This document shows positions 18,217 through 26,965 of a stretch of DNA of 64,000 nucleotides, piece by piece. Made by a program: the position numbers and the translations under genes. The notes under the pieces are model-generated. The model ran no database searches. It had not been told where the DNA came from and saw only the letters and a list, made by a program, of their open reading frames with translations. Positions within the stretch are counted from its first letter, which is position 1. Each line of letters starts with the position of its first letter. Origin of the DNA: Nocardia cyriacigeorgica (GTDB lineage: Bacteria > Actinomycetota > Actinomycetes > Mycobacteriales > Mycobacteriaceae); NCBI RefSeq assembly GCF_010868145.1, contig NZ_JAAGUY010000005.1:124001-188000 (forward strand), written 5' to 3'.

Positions 18217-18289
18217 GCCCTCGTAGCTCAGGGGATAGAGCACCGCTCTCCTAAAGCGGGTGTCGCAGGTTCGAATCCTGCCGAGGGCA
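18217..18289 (+). tRNA. tRNA-Arg (anticodon CCT)
   Basis: A complete cloverleaf of 73 bases. The acceptor stem is GCCCTCG/CGAGGGC, the D stem GCTC/GAGC, and the anticodon stem CCGCT/AGCGG with loop CTCCTAA, which gives anticodon CCT. The T arm is GCAGG-TTCGAAT-CCTGC. A is the discriminator base. CCA is not encoded. The tRNA reads AGG codons. An unrecognised lower-GC gene begins about 290 bases downstream. Confidence 0.97.
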
Positions 18290-18581
18290 CAGCAGGTTGC
18301 GGAACAGGCAAACCACGGTCGCTTACCGCCGCGCCGCCTCCCACACCGCGCCCGCACCGACATCCACAAGGCTCCTCACGCTCACTGTCGGCGACGCGTC
18401 ACACCACCAAGTTGAAGCTCTTAGCCCGGGGAAGCATCAGTGACATTGCTGCGCACTTCGGGGACAATCGATGCGTTGGCCATCTTGTCGATATCGATAC
18501 GAATGGATTGTCGCGTCCCGGAGTCGAATTCATGGCGACTCCGACGCGATGACATCGGCGAATCAACAGGAGGCTACGGTC

Positions 18582-19514
18582 ATGAGCTACGAAGAACGCC
18601 CACAGGTCGAGATAACTTACGACAAGGATGTTCCCGAAGATACGCGCGGAGTGATCGACAAGTCAGTCGGGTCACTCGTCGAGCGTTCCACCAGAAATAT
18701 TTCACGACAACGAACCCAGCGGGCGCTTCACAGCGAATTTCGCGCCGCCGAGAAGGAGCATCTGAGGCGGCAGATAGAGTTCGATGCCGAATCGAAAAGA
18801 GCCTTCGACGAAGCCAAGGCGAACTTGAAGACGACTGAGCTGAACACCGAGTTGCTCGGGCCGTCTCCGCTCGACGAACAGACGCTGAAGACCGGAGATC
18901 TGATCAGATTCGGTACTGCTACGAAGATATTCACCACGTGCCATTTCGCCTGGCGCTGGGAAACCCACGAAGGGCCATTCTCGCTTTCGGACGCAGCAAC
19001 CGTCGGGAGTCCCGGAAACGGCGGTTACGCAGGCATAAGCGCGTACGTCAACGCCGACGTCGCACATCTCAACGCACATACGGGAGTCGGCGTAGCCCTC
19101 ACGGTCGCCGATGTGAATTCGACTACCCCGGTTTTCGTCATGGGACGCGCGCTGCGATGGGTGCGGCACGAGTACTCTGTTTTTGCCGCACCAGGGAACG
19201 GAGATGGTACGAGCGAGGGTGGCGTCGAGCTCACTGTCTTGGAGAACGGGAATTTTCTCGCCGCCTCCCCCCTGCACAAGATTTGGCGACTCCGCCTCAG
19301 CAATGCAGAAGTCGGATCAGGCGGAAATCTTCAGGACGGGTTCGCACTGGATGATCCATCGCTCTCGGTCTTCTGGACGATGAATCCCGGAAGCACCTAT
19401 ACATTCAACCTCGGGGTCTGGTCATTCGTTGATTGCGACGACGGAATCTATGGAAACAGCTCGGCGTATGGTTACATCGACTCGAATATCGGGTTCCTCA
19501 GCGTATTCAAATAG
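18582..19514 (+). CDS. Unrecognised protein downstream of tRNA-Arg
   Basis: A 310-aa soluble protein that I do not recognise. The start ATG 18582 has a strong AGGAGG site 8 bases upstream. Residues 1-85 are charged and helix-prone (possible coiled coil, e.g. HSEFRAAEKEHLRRQIEFDA). Residues about 105-310 are rich in Gly, Thr, Ser and aromatic residues and look beta-stranded (GYAGISAYVNADVAH, TYTFNLGVWSFVDCDDGIYG). There is no signal peptide or membrane helix. Base composition is less GC-rich than its neighbours and codon choice is more relaxed, suggesting acquired DNA next to a tRNA. No integrase or duplicated tRNA end was seen nearby. Function unknown. Confidence 0.8.
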   Translation: MSYEERPQVEITYDKDVPEDTRGVIDKSVGSLVERSTRNISRQRTQRALHSEFRAAEKEHLRRQIEFDAESKRAFDEAKANLKTTELNTELLGPSPLDEQTLKTGDLIRFGTATKIFTTCHFAWRWETHEGPFSLSDAATVGSPGNGGYAGISAYVNADVAHLNAHTGVGVALTVADVNSTTPVFVMGRALRWVRHEYSVFAAPGNGDGTSEGGVELTVLENGNFLAASPLHKIWRLRLSNAEVGSGGNLQDGFALDDPSLSVFWTMNPGSTYTFNLGVWSFVDCDDGIYGNSSAYGYIDSNIGFLSVFK

Positions 19515-19553
19515 AGCGCATGCGCACCTCGGATCACAGACGGGGTACGCACC

Positions 19554-19796
19554 CTACATCGTGTGCTCGCAGATCACGCGGTAGGCGCGTGCCGCATCGC
19601 GAGGGAAGACCAGTACCCGGAAACGGTTACGCTCGGGATGCCGGAAGGCGGGGCCGATGGTTGAGCGTATTCCGTTGGTGCGGAGTATATTCCGCACGGT
19701 TCGGGCTGTGGTGTCGCTGGATACTGTCGCGGCCGCTACCAGGAGGCCGTAGTCCTCGGACTCCGGCACCGCGGATCGGTTGATCCGCGCGCTCAT
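19554..19796 (-). CDS. Small protein overlapping the qcrB-like gene (DUF2007-like)
   Basis: An 80-aa protein. Its ATG overlaps the stop of the cytochrome b gene in an ATGA arrangement, so the two are probably translationally coupled. The sequence has two half-repeats suggestive of a small alpha/beta fold ([20 protein letters not shown], then [20 protein letters not shown]). This resembles the layout of DUF2007-type 'signal transducing' domains, where an N-terminal half handles residue-wise inhibition of an upper-chain GI and a C-terminal strand RVLV precedes an Ala-rich helix. Such a gene is not part of the usual ctaE-qcrCAB cluster known to me. Function unknown. Confidence 0.7.
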   Translation of the reverse strand: MSARINRSAVPESEDYGLLVAAATVSSDTTARTVRNILRTNGIRSTIGPAFRHPERNRFRVLVFPRDAARAYRVICEHTM

Positions 19797-21421
19797 TTCC
19801 CCTCCACCTGGCCGTTGCCGTTGCTGCTGTTGCGATCCTGGTACTCCCGCAACACGGCCAGCTGCCGGTGCTCTTCGTGATGCTCGTAGGCGGTGAGTTG
19901 CTCGGCCTCCAGCACCGGGTCCGCTCTGAGGAACGAGCCCGCACCCGGCCTGCCGGCCGAGCCGAGCTTGTTCATCTTCTTGGGCACCGGAGCACCCTGG
20001 TATTCGAGCGGGATCGGGTGGCCGTGCTCGTCGACCGGACCCAGCGGTTGGTGCATTTCGATGTACTCACCGTGCGGCAGCCGCTTGATGATGCCGGTCT
20101 CGATGCCGTGCTCGAGTACCTGACGATCGCTGCGCTGCAGGCCGAGGCACATCCGGTAGGCCAGGAAGTAGGCAAGGGGCGGGCCGATCAGCAGCGCGAT
20201 GCGGAAGAACCAGGTGGTCGCGTTGAGGGAAACGTTGAACTGCAACGCGATGATGTCGTTGACACAGGCCACCGTCAGCACCACATAGAAGGTCAGCGAC
20301 ATAGCGCCGATCGCGGTACGCACCGGCACATCGCGTGGCCGCTGCAGCATGTTGTGGTGTGCGCGATCCTTGGTGAGGCGCTTCTCGATCCACGGGTAAC
20401 AGATCATCAGCGCGAAGACCACCCCCATCAGCACCACGACCGAGTTCGACGCGGGGATGGTGTACCCGAACAGATACGCCTCCCACGGCGGGAACAGACG
20501 CAGGAACCCGTCGGTCCACATCAAATAGAGGTCGGGTTGGGTGCCCGCCGACACGTGGGAAGGGTTGTAGGGGCCCATGTTCCAGATCGCGTTGATCTGC
20601 AGGACGCCGCCCATCAGCGCGAGCACGCCGAGGGTGAACATGAAGAACGCGCCCTGATCGAGCGAGAACACCGGAACGATCCGGGCACCGATCACGTTCT
20701 TCTCGGTGCGACCGGGCCCCGGGTACTGCGTGTGCTTCTGGTACCAGACCAGCGCGATATGGGCCGCGATCAGCGCCAGCATGATGCCGGGGAACAGCAG
20801 CACATGTGCGATGTACAGACGCGGGATGATGATGTCGCCCGGGAAGTCGCCACCGAACATCAACCACTGCATCCAGGTGCCGATCACCGGAATTCCCATG
20901 GTGATGCCCGAGAACGCGGCCCGCAGGCCGGTACCTGAGAGCAGGTCGTCGGGCAACGAATAGCCGAAGAAGCCCTCGAACATCGCCAGGATCAGCAGCA
21001 GCGAGCCCAGCACCCAGTTTGCCTCGCGGGGCCGGCGGAAGCCGCCGGTGAAGAAGACACGGCACATGTGCACGATCATCGAGGCGGCGAAAAGCAGGGC
21101 AGACCAATGGTGTACTTGCCGCACGAACAGACCGCCACGCACCTCGAAGGAGATGTTCAGCGCCGTCTCGTAGGCCCGCGACATGCCGACACCGCGCAGC
21201 GGCTGATAGGAGCCGTCGTAGACGACGTGGCTCATCGAGGGATCGAAATACAGGGTCAGATACACGCCGGACAGCAGCAGGATGATGAAGCTGTACAGCG
21301 CGATCTCACCGAGCAGGAAGGACCAGTGGGTCGGGAAGACCTTGTTGATCGACCGTCTGACGAACGCGGCGGCCTGGTACCGCTGGTCCAATGCGTCCGC
21401 CCGGTGTGCCACGGTGCTCAT
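19793..21421 (-). CDS. qcrB: Cytochrome b subunit of a cytochrome bc complex (QcrB type), solitary copy
   Basis: A 542-aa multi-spanning membrane protein that would oxidise menaquinol at the Qo site of the bc1-aa3 supercomplex. Heme-ligand histidine pairs are visible in two helices ([16 protein letters not shown] and [16 protein letters not shown]), with the actinobacterial quinol-site motif PPWEAYLFG near residue 320. The C-terminal cytoplasmic tail is long and hydrophilic, as in actinobacteria. I chose ATG 21421 ([15 protein letters not shown]) because AGGAGG lies 8 bases upstream. No qcrA, qcrC or ctaE adjoins it, so it is probably a second copy. It overlaps a small downstream gene. It has no upstream partner in the same operon: a strong hairpin separates it from the phosphatase gene. 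Confidence 0.95.
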   Translation of the reverse strand: MSTVAHRADALDQRYQAAAFVRRSINKVFPTHWSFLLGEIALYSFIILLLSGVYLTLYFDPSMSHVVYDGSYQPLRGVGMSRAYETALNISFEVRGGLFVRQVHHWSALLFAASMIVHMCRVFFTGGFRRPREANWVLGSLLLILAMFEGFFGYSLPDDLLSGTGLRAAFSGITMGIPVIGTWMQWLMFGGDFPGDIIIPRLYIAHVLLFPGIMLALIAAHIALVWYQKHTQYPGPGRTEKNVIGARIVPVFSLDQGAFFMFTLGVLALMGGVLQINAIWNMGPYNPSHVSAGTQPDLYLMWTDGFLRLFPPWEAYLFGYTIPASNSVVVLMGVVFALMICYPWIEKRLTKDRAHHNMLQRPRDVPVRTAIGAMSLTFYVVLTVACVNDIIALQFNVSLNATTWFFRIALLIGPPLAYFLAYRMCLGLQRSDRQVLEHGIETGIIKRLPHGEYIEMHQPLGPVDEHGHPIPLEYQGAPVPKKMNKLGSAGRPGAGSFLRADPVLEAEQLTAYEHHEEHRQLAVLREYQDRNSSNGNGQVEGK

Positions 21422-21569
21422 GGATGCCCGACCTCCTGATCGACCGACAAAACCGTGTGCACGTAAGACGTCGCCGAATTCTGCTTCGTGACGCGGTATG
21501 GCCACCGTCACATCTGGGCGACAACGCATCGGTCCCCGTGACGCAGACGCACGCCGTCATCACCACGAC

Positions 21570-21604
21570 ATGGGCCGCCCCCAGCACTGCTGGCAGCGGC
21601 CCAT
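21570..21604 (-). terminator. Strong hairpin between phosphatase and qcrB-like genes
   Basis: ATGGGCCGC (21570-21578) pairs with GCGGCCCAT (21596-21604). Inside it CCAGC pairs with GCTGG. The result is a long, GC-rich hairpin with one small internal loop. It lies 84 bases after the stop of the minus-strand phosphatase gene. Confidence 0.75.
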
Positions 21605-21687
21605 GCTCTGGCGCCTGGCATCGCGTCGGTCAATTGCCCGTCAGCTCATCTACTGACGAGGACCGCGGCGATAACGGGATGGCGGGT

Positions 21688-22404
21688 TCAGCCGGCGGAA
21701 TGGCCGTCCCACGACATGAGCTTCCAGCCCTTCGCCGGGCTGCCCTTCACGACCACCCGGCCGGTGTTGTGCAGCGGATCGGACTGCAGCTTGCTCATGT
21801 CAGGATTGGAGACGGACATGAGTGCCCAGAACATGATGGCACCGCCGTGGGAGAAGATCACCGCACGCTTGTGGCCGCGGTCCTGGATATCCTGGATGGA
21901 GTCGTCCATGCGCTTCTTGAACTCGTGGCCGTTGATCGAGCCGGGGATCCGGGCATCCAGGTTGCCCTGGAGCCACTGGATCGGTGCGGCCAAGTAGCCC
22001 TCGCGCGCGTCCTTCTCCGGCGTGCCCTCGTAGTCGCCGGCCTCGATCTCGTGCAGTCCCTCTTCGACGACTGTTGACAGACCACACAGCTGCGAGGTCG
22101 GCTCCGCCGTCTGCTGGGTCCGGACCATCGTCGACGCGTAGACGCCGTCGAACTTGCAATCGGCCAGCAGCTGGGATACCGCAGCGGCTTGCACCCGCCC
22201 CTTCTCGGTCAGGCCGGGTCCGGGGACAGAAGTGTCGATCAGACCGGACGTATTGCCGGCCGATTCGCCGTGGCGGACAAAGGTGAGGAACATTTCACCG
22301 GTTTTCGGCTCTGCGGCCGCGCTACCTGCTCCGGCTGCCATGAGCGCCACCGCCGCGATGATCGCTCCGATCATCGCGAAAAGGCGAGACTTCATCAGGT
22401 TCAT
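21688..22404 (-). CDS. Secreted histidine-phosphatase family protein
   Basis: A 238-aa member of the histidine phosphatase (phosphoglycerate-mutase-like) superfamily. A signal peptide (about residues 1-32, MNLMKSRLFAMIGAIIAA then an Ala-rich tract ending AAA-EP) implies export. The catalytic RHG motif is FVRHGESAGNTSG, the second histidine element is FSHGGAIMFW, and LTEKGRVQAA plus STMVRTQQTAEP are typical. I chose ATG 22404 because GGGAGT precedes it; the upstream start at 22434 would put ten extra residues before the signal peptide. The substrate (phosphate ester outside the membrane) is unknown. It is monocistronic, with a hairpin downstream. Confidence 0.92.
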   Translation of the reverse strand: MNLMKSRLFAMIGAIIAAVALMAAGAGSAAAEPKTGEMFLTFVRHGESAGNTSGLIDTSVPGPGLTEKGRVQAAAVSQLLADCKFDGVYASTMVRTQQTAEPTSQLCGLSTVVEEGLHEIEAGDYEGTPEKDAREGYLAAPIQWLQGNLDARIPGSINGHEFKKRMDDSIQDIQDRGHKRAVIFSHGGAIMFWALMSVSNPDMSKLQSDPLHNTGRVVVKGSPAKGWKLMSWDGHSAG

Positions 22405-22662
22405 AGGGACTCCCTTGTGGGTGGTGCAGGCCATACTGGAGCATCCCAGTGGCCGGAGTCACACTAAGAGCGGCTAGACCGGAGCCCAAGAACGTCTCCC
22501 GGTGGGCGGGAACCTTCGGCGACGTTCCTACCCGCCCACACCGCGGTGCGGGCGAATCCGACCACTGACCGACGCCGGGCGCGGCAGCGCGAAATTCCGC
22601 ACAGTCGGCACCTCCACATGGATCATGGACGTATCCACGTTGTCTGCGGAGGGTGAGCGCGT

Positions 22663-23622
22663 ATGACGGAAGCCTGGTCGAGGCGGAGGTTCCTGAGCGC
22701 AAGTGCGGTGGGCGTCGGGCTACTCGCCGCGCCCGGGTTGATCGGATGTGACGCGGTCGGACTCGGGAACACGCTCGACAAGATCACAGAGGCGGGGGTG
22801 GTCAAGGTTGGATACGCGGGCGAGCGGCCCTACGCCTATGACGACAACGGCTTGGTCGGCGCGATTCCCGCCGTCGATCGCGCGGTTTTCGAGCGGATCG
22901 GCGTCGGCAGGCTGGAGGGGGTGCTTGTGCCGTTCCGAAGCCTGATCGGCGGTGTGAACTCGGGCGCCTTCGACGTCATATCGGCGGGCATGTTCGTCAA
23001 CAAAGCGCGGTGTGAACAGATCGCCTTCAGCGAGCCGATCTACTGTGCACAGTCCGGGCTTCTCGTGCGGAAGGAGAATCCGAAGGGGCTCTCCGACTTC
23101 GCTTCTGTCGCCCGCGCGGACGCGACGGTCGCGGTCCTCGCCAGTGCGGTGGAGCAGTCCTATGCACAAGCGGCCGGGGTTCGCGACGAGCAGATCCATG
23201 TGGTCGGTGGTCAGGACGAAGGCCTGGAACAGGTCGCTCTCGGTCACAGCGATGCGTTCGCGCTGACGAGTATTTCGTTGCGCACCATGCTCGAGCAAGC
23301 CCGACAAGCCGGGCCCGGCGGGCCGGACGGCGGCCCGGCGGAATGGGCAGCCGAGGTCGAGCTGTTGCCGCCGTTCACCGCCGTGGTCGACGGGCGGCGG
23401 CAGCTCGGTTGCGGCGCTGCGGGTTTCCGGAAGACCGATGGCTCTCTTCGAGACGCCTACAACCGCGAGTTGGCTGTGCTGCGTGCGGAAGGCCGCATCC
23501 TCGAGCTCACCGCACCGTATGGATTCACCGCGGCGGAGATACCCGAACCATCGGTGCGGACGGAGGATTTATGCACAATCGATAGCGGTGGTGGGAGCGT
23601 TCGCGGCCCACTACCACGGTAA
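22663..23622 (+). CDS. Solute-binding lipoprotein, EhuB-like (ectoine/amino-acid type)
   Basis: A 319-aa family-3 extracellular solute-binding protein. The N-terminus has a twin-arginine pattern (SRRRFLSASAVG) followed by a lipobox ending LIGC, so it is probably a Tat-exported lipoprotein. The body shows typical elements: VKVGYAGERPYAYDDNG, FDVISAGMFVNKARCEQIAF and EPIYCAQSGLLV. The order most resembles EhuB of ectoine/hydroxyectoine uptake systems. No ABC permease or ATPase genes adjoin it. Instead a BCCT transporter follows after 51 bases. GGAGGG lies 10 bases before the start. It may work as a sensor or as a binding partner for components encoded elsewhere (inference). Confidence 0.87.
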   Translation: MTEAWSRRRFLSASAVGVGLLAAPGLIGCDAVGLGNTLDKITEAGVVKVGYAGERPYAYDDNGLVGAIPAVDRAVFERIGVGRLEGVLVPFRSLIGGVNSGAFDVISAGMFVNKARCEQIAFSEPIYCAQSGLLVRKENPKGLSDFASVARADATVAVLASAVEQSYAQAAGVRDEQIHVVGGQDEGLEQVALGHSDAFALTSISLRTMLEQARQAGPGGPDGGPAEWAAEVELLPPFTAVVDGRRQLGCGAAGFRKTDGSLRDAYNRELAVLRAEGRILELTAPYGFTAAEIPEPSVRTEDLCTIDSGGGSVRGPLPR

Positions 23623-23673
23623 GTTCCGCTCGCAGGACCTTCGCACGCCCAACGTAACTCGATCAGCTGACTG

Positions 23674-25302
23674 ATGTGGGGATCAATGGGAGCTTCACGA
23701 GAGCACGAAGTACAGAGTCGGCGCACCGGAATAGACATCCCGGTCACGGCCGTCGCGGCCGCGTTCACCTTGTTGTTCCTTATTGTCGGCGTGACGTTCT
23801 CGGATCAGATGCGGGTCGCGGGCGAGCACATATACGCCTACATCGCGAAAGAGTTCGGCTGGGTGTTCGTGTTGTCGACGGCCGGCTTTGTCTTCTTCAT
23901 CCTCTATCTCGCATTCAGCAAATACGGACGCGTGAAGCTCGGCGACCCCGGCGACAAGCCCGCGTACTCGACGTTCTCCTGGATCGCCATGATGTTCGCA
24001 CTCGGCGTGGGCATCGGCTTGATCTTCTACGGCGCGTACGAACCGGTGACCCTGTGGGCAGAGCCACCACCCGGTGGGCCGGAGCCGCGCACCGACGAGG
24101 CAGCCGTCGTCGGCATGCAGTATTCGATCTTCCATTGGGCGCTGCACCCGTGGGCGTTCTTCGGTGTCGCCGGGCTCGCGTTCGCGTACACGACGATCAA
24201 GAAGGGACGACCTTCCCTGGTCAGCGCCACATTGCAGCCATTGATCGGCACGCGTGCAGAAGGGCTGACCGGCCGCGGTATCGATACCTGGGTCATCGTC
24301 ACCACCATGGTCGGCAATGCGGTGACCCTCGGCCTCGGAACCCTCCAAATCATCGCCGGACTCGGCTTCATCTCGGACATCGAGAGTTCCACGCTTGTCC
24401 TGATCGTCGTGGTCGGCTTGCTCACCACGGCGTTCATCTTCTCGGCCGTCGCCGGTGTGGACAAGGGCATCAAGCGACTCGCCGATTTCAACACCCTGCT
24501 CGCCATCGCTCTCGGACTGTTCATCCTGGTACTCGGCCCGTTCTCGTTCATCTTCAATCTCATGTCGCAAGCGTTGGGCGGCTACATCTTCAACTTCCTG
24601 CCCATGTCATTCCAGACCGGCGCCTTCGCCGACGGCCAGTGGATGCAGGACTGGACCGTCTTCTTCTGGGCGTGGGGAATCTCGTGGGCGCCCTATGTCG
24701 GCAGCTTCCTCGCGAAGATTTCCCGCGGCCGAACTATCCGCGAATACGTCTTCGGCGTACTGATCGCGCCGAGCATCGCAACGATCGTCTGGTTCTCCAT
24801 CCTCGGCGGCGCCGCCTTGGATTTGCAGCTGAGCGGTGAACGCGACATAGCAGCCGTGGCATCCGAAAGCGCTCAAGCAGCGTTCTTCGAAGTCCTGGCC
24901 GCATTTCCGCTGTCCACCGTCACCAGCCTCGCGGTAGTCATCCTCGCCGGAGTGTTCTTCGTCAGCGGCGCCGACGCTGGCGCCATCGTGCTCGGCACAT
25001 TCTCGTCGAAGGGCAGCGAAGAACCACAGAAGTGGTTGGTGGTCGCCTGGGGCCTGCTCGTCGGCGCGGTCGCTTTGACGCTGCTGGTTGTCGGCGGGCT
25101 CGACGCATTGCAATGGGGCGCAATCGTTGTCGCATCCCCGTTCGTTTTGATCCTGGTCGCGATGTGCGTCGGGCTGTTCAAAGAACTACGGGCCGATGTG
25201 AGGGCAGGTCGGGTCACGTTGGAAGGTAAGCGCTCGGACAGGCCGCCCGCCCGAACCGGACCCCCGTCAGTATCGGTGGTGCGCGAGCACGAGGAGCAGT
25301 AG
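23674..25302 (+). CDS. BCCT-family (betaine/carnitine/choline) transporter
   Basis: A 542-aa protein with about twelve predicted membrane helices that imports quaternary-ammonium or ectoine-type solutes, usually with Na+. Family elements are FSKYGRVKLGDP early, a glycine-rich stretch ALGVGIGLIFYGAYEPV, and the tryptophan motif DWTVFFWAWGISWAPYVG, in which one of the usual paired tryptophans is glycine. The cytoplasmic tail after residue 515 is basic. Two in-frame starts are possible (23674 and 23686); GGGGA lies just before the second. It is co-directional with the EhuB-like gene, suggesting an osmolyte uptake unit. Confidence 0.93.
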   Translation: MWGSMGASREHEVQSRRTGIDIPVTAVAAAFTLLFLIVGVTFSDQMRVAGEHIYAYIAKEFGWVFVLSTAGFVFFILYLAFSKYGRVKLGDPGDKPAYSTFSWIAMMFALGVGIGLIFYGAYEPVTLWAEPPPGGPEPRTDEAAVVGMQYSIFHWALHPWAFFGVAGLAFAYTTIKKGRPSLVSATLQPLIGTRAEGLTGRGIDTWVIVTTMVGNAVTLGLGTLQIIAGLGFISDIESSTLVLIVVVGLLTTAFIFSAVAGVDKGIKRLADFNTLLAIALGLFILVLGPFSFIFNLMSQALGGYIFNFLPMSFQTGAFADGQWMQDWTVFFWAWGISWAPYVGSFLAKISRGRTIREYVFGVLIAPSIATIVWFSILGGAALDLQLSGERDIAAVASESAQAAFFEVLAAFPLSTVTSLAVVILAGVFFVSGADAGAIVLGTFSSKGSEEPQKWLVVAWGLLVGAVALTLLVVGGLDALQWGAIVVASPFVLILVAMCVGLFKELRADVRAGRVTLEGKRSDRPPARTGPPSVSVVREHEEQ

Positions 25303-25391
25303 ATGCAGAGCCCGCTCGCCCCGTTCGCATCAGACGCCGGGCCGGCCGAGGTCAGATTGCGCCGAGGTCGGGCAGTCGCCCAGCCGCAGAG

Positions 25392-25868
25392 CTACGTTTC
25401 CACTGGCGGCTCGAGGTCTACGACCCCTTTCCCGCTCGCGATGTCGAACGGCACCGAGACCTGGTCGTGGGCAATCAACCAGGTCTGATCGATTTTCCGC
25501 ATGCCGTAGGTGACGCGCACCCACATGCCGCCTGTTTCCGCGCCGTTCTTCAGCGTGCCGCTCAGACGAGCGAAGGCGTGTCCGAAGGCCACATCGGCGC
25601 CGACCGTGACCGTCAAGTCGCGGACCTCGTAGTTCACGCGCTCGAAGACTTGGAACACCCTGGCCCAGTTCTCGAGTTTCGCCGCAATCCCGACATGCTG
25701 GAGTGGCGGTTCGACGTCGAAGGACACGACGTCGGTTGTGTACAGCTGTCGCACGGCCTCGAGGTCCTTGGTGTGCAGTGCTTCGACTGCTTTGTCGATG
25801 TGGCGGCGGATCTCGGCCTCATCCGCATCGATATCAGGGCGTGACGGAAAGCTGTGCGGTGTCGTCAT
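25392..25868 (-). CDS. NTF2-fold (SnoaL/YybH-like) protein
   Basis: A 158-aa protein of the ketosteroid-isomerase-like fold. Elements are AVEALHTKDLEAVRQLYTTD, VSFDVEPPLQHVG and MRKIDQTWLIAHDQVSVPFD. I chose ATG 25868 because AAGGA lies 7 bases upstream; the longer frame starting at 25964 is not protein-like. The catalytic residues of true isomerases cannot be recognised, so function is unknown. It is divergent from an ECF41-type sigma factor, which itself carries an NTF2-fold domain. The 198-base gap may hold sigma-dependent promoters. Confidence 0.85.
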   Translation of the reverse strand: MTTPHSFPSRPDIDADEAEIRRHIDKAVEALHTKDLEAVRQLYTTDVVSFDVEPPLQHVGIAAKLENWARVFQVFERVNYEVRDLTVTVGADVAFGHAFARLSGTLKNGAETGGMWVRVTYGMRKIDQTWLIAHDQVSVPFDIASGKGVVDLEPPVET

Positions 25869-25958
25869 GATCGGTTCCTTCGGAGGTGATGTGGTTGAGG
25901 GTCCGGCGAAACGGCGCGAGCGCGTTGCTCCATCGGAACTCCGCAGCTCTGCTGAATG

Positions 25959-25987
25959 TGTCACGACCTTCCGACGACACAGCGGTC
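25959..25987 (+). promoter_or_regulatory. Weak candidate ECF41-type promoter element before the sigma factor gene
   Basis: TGTCACG (25959-25965) differs by one base from the ECF41 -35 consensus TGTCACA. A CGGTC (25983-25987) lies 17 bases later near the place expected for CGTC. This could allow autoregulation of the sigma gene. The -10 match is imperfect. Confidence 0.3.
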
Positions 25988-26066
25988 CGGAATGTCAGGC
26001 CGGCTCACATACCGGGCCGCTGATTCGTCTATTCAGTGAGGGCCACACAGACCGAAGGAGCCGACA

Positions 26067-26957
26067 ATGACCGACCCGCACCTGCCCGCGGTGATCAGCG
26101 AACGTCGTCAGCTGATCAATCTCGCCTACCGTCTGCTCGGCTCACTGACCGAGGCCGAGGATGTGGTGCAGGAGACCTATGCGCGTTGGTATGCGCAATC
26201 GGAGAGTCAGCGGGCGCAGGTGGCCGCACCCGGCGCGTGGTTGACCACGGTCGCCAGCCGGATCTGCCTCGATCTACTCGGCTCGGCGCGCGCACGGCGG
26301 GAACGTTATGTGGGCGACTGGATTCCGGAGCCGGTACCCGGCCGAAGCGAATGGCTCGATGGTTCCGGGAGCGCAGACCCCGCAGACCGGGTGACCCTCG
26401 ACGAGTCGATCAGTATGGCGTTTCTGGTGGTGTTGGAGTCCATGACGCCGGCCGAACGGGTGGCGTTCGTGCTGCACGATGTGTTTCGCTACTCCTTCGC
26501 CGAGGTCGCCGACATCGTCGGACGCTCCCCCGCGGCCTGTCGCCAGCTCGCCTCCAGCGCCCGCCGCCGCATCGATACCTCGCAGCGGCCATCGAACACC
26601 GAGCGCGCCGAGGTGGTCCGGGACTTCAAACGAGCATGGGAGGCACAAGACATCGAGGCCCTGATCGGGCTGCTCGATCCGCAGGCGACCGCCACCGCCG
26701 ACAGCGGCGGCCTGGCACCGGCCTTCCGTGACCCGATCACCGGTGGCGTCGACATCGCCCGCGCATGGATCGCGATCGCCACACACGGTCCTCGGGTCGC
26801 GCTGATCGAGCGCACAGTCAACGGTCAGCCCGGCCTGATAGCGCAGCTCGGCGACAGCATCATCTCGGTCTATGCCTTCGACATCACCGACGGCCGGATC
26901 ACCCGTATCTGGGTGATCCGGAACCCGGAGAAACTAGCGCCGTGGGCGGTCGGCTGA
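26067..26957 (+). CDS. ECF41 (SigJ-type) RNA polymerase sigma factor with C-terminal NTF2 domain
   Basis: A 296-aa sigma factor. The sigma-2 region is residues 8-75 (LINLAYRLLGSLTEAEDVVQ), the sigma-4 region about 110-175 (TPAERVAFVLHDVFRYSFAE), and a SnoaL-like domain runs about 185-296. ECF41 hallmarks are present: GDWIPEP in the linker, DSGGL in place of the DGGG loop, and NPEKL at the end. In characterised ECF41 members the C-terminal domain controls activity, with no separate anti-sigma factor. The start ATG has AAGGAG 7 bases upstream. The usual carboxymuconolactone-decarboxylase or epimerase partner is absent; the neighbours are an NTF2-fold protein and DHFR-like genes. Confidence 0.94.
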   Translation: MTDPHLPAVISERRQLINLAYRLLGSLTEAEDVVQETYARWYAQSESQRAQVAAPGAWLTTVASRICLDLLGSARARRERYVGDWIPEPVPGRSEWLDGSGSADPADRVTLDESISMAFLVVLESMTPAERVAFVLHDVFRYSFAEVADIVGRSPAACRQLASSARRRIDTSQRPSNTERAEVVRDFKRAWEAQDIEALIGLLDPQATATADSGGLAPAFRDPITGGVDIARAWIAIATHGPRVALIERTVNGQPGLIAQLGDSIISVYAFDITDGRITRIWVIRNPEKLAPWAVG

Positions 26958-26965
26958 ACGACAGC

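Noticed and set aside
18290..19514. Integrative element at the tRNA-Arg
   Set aside because: No integrase, no duplicated tRNA 3' end and no other mobile genes were seen; only one odd gene is present, so I did not call an element.
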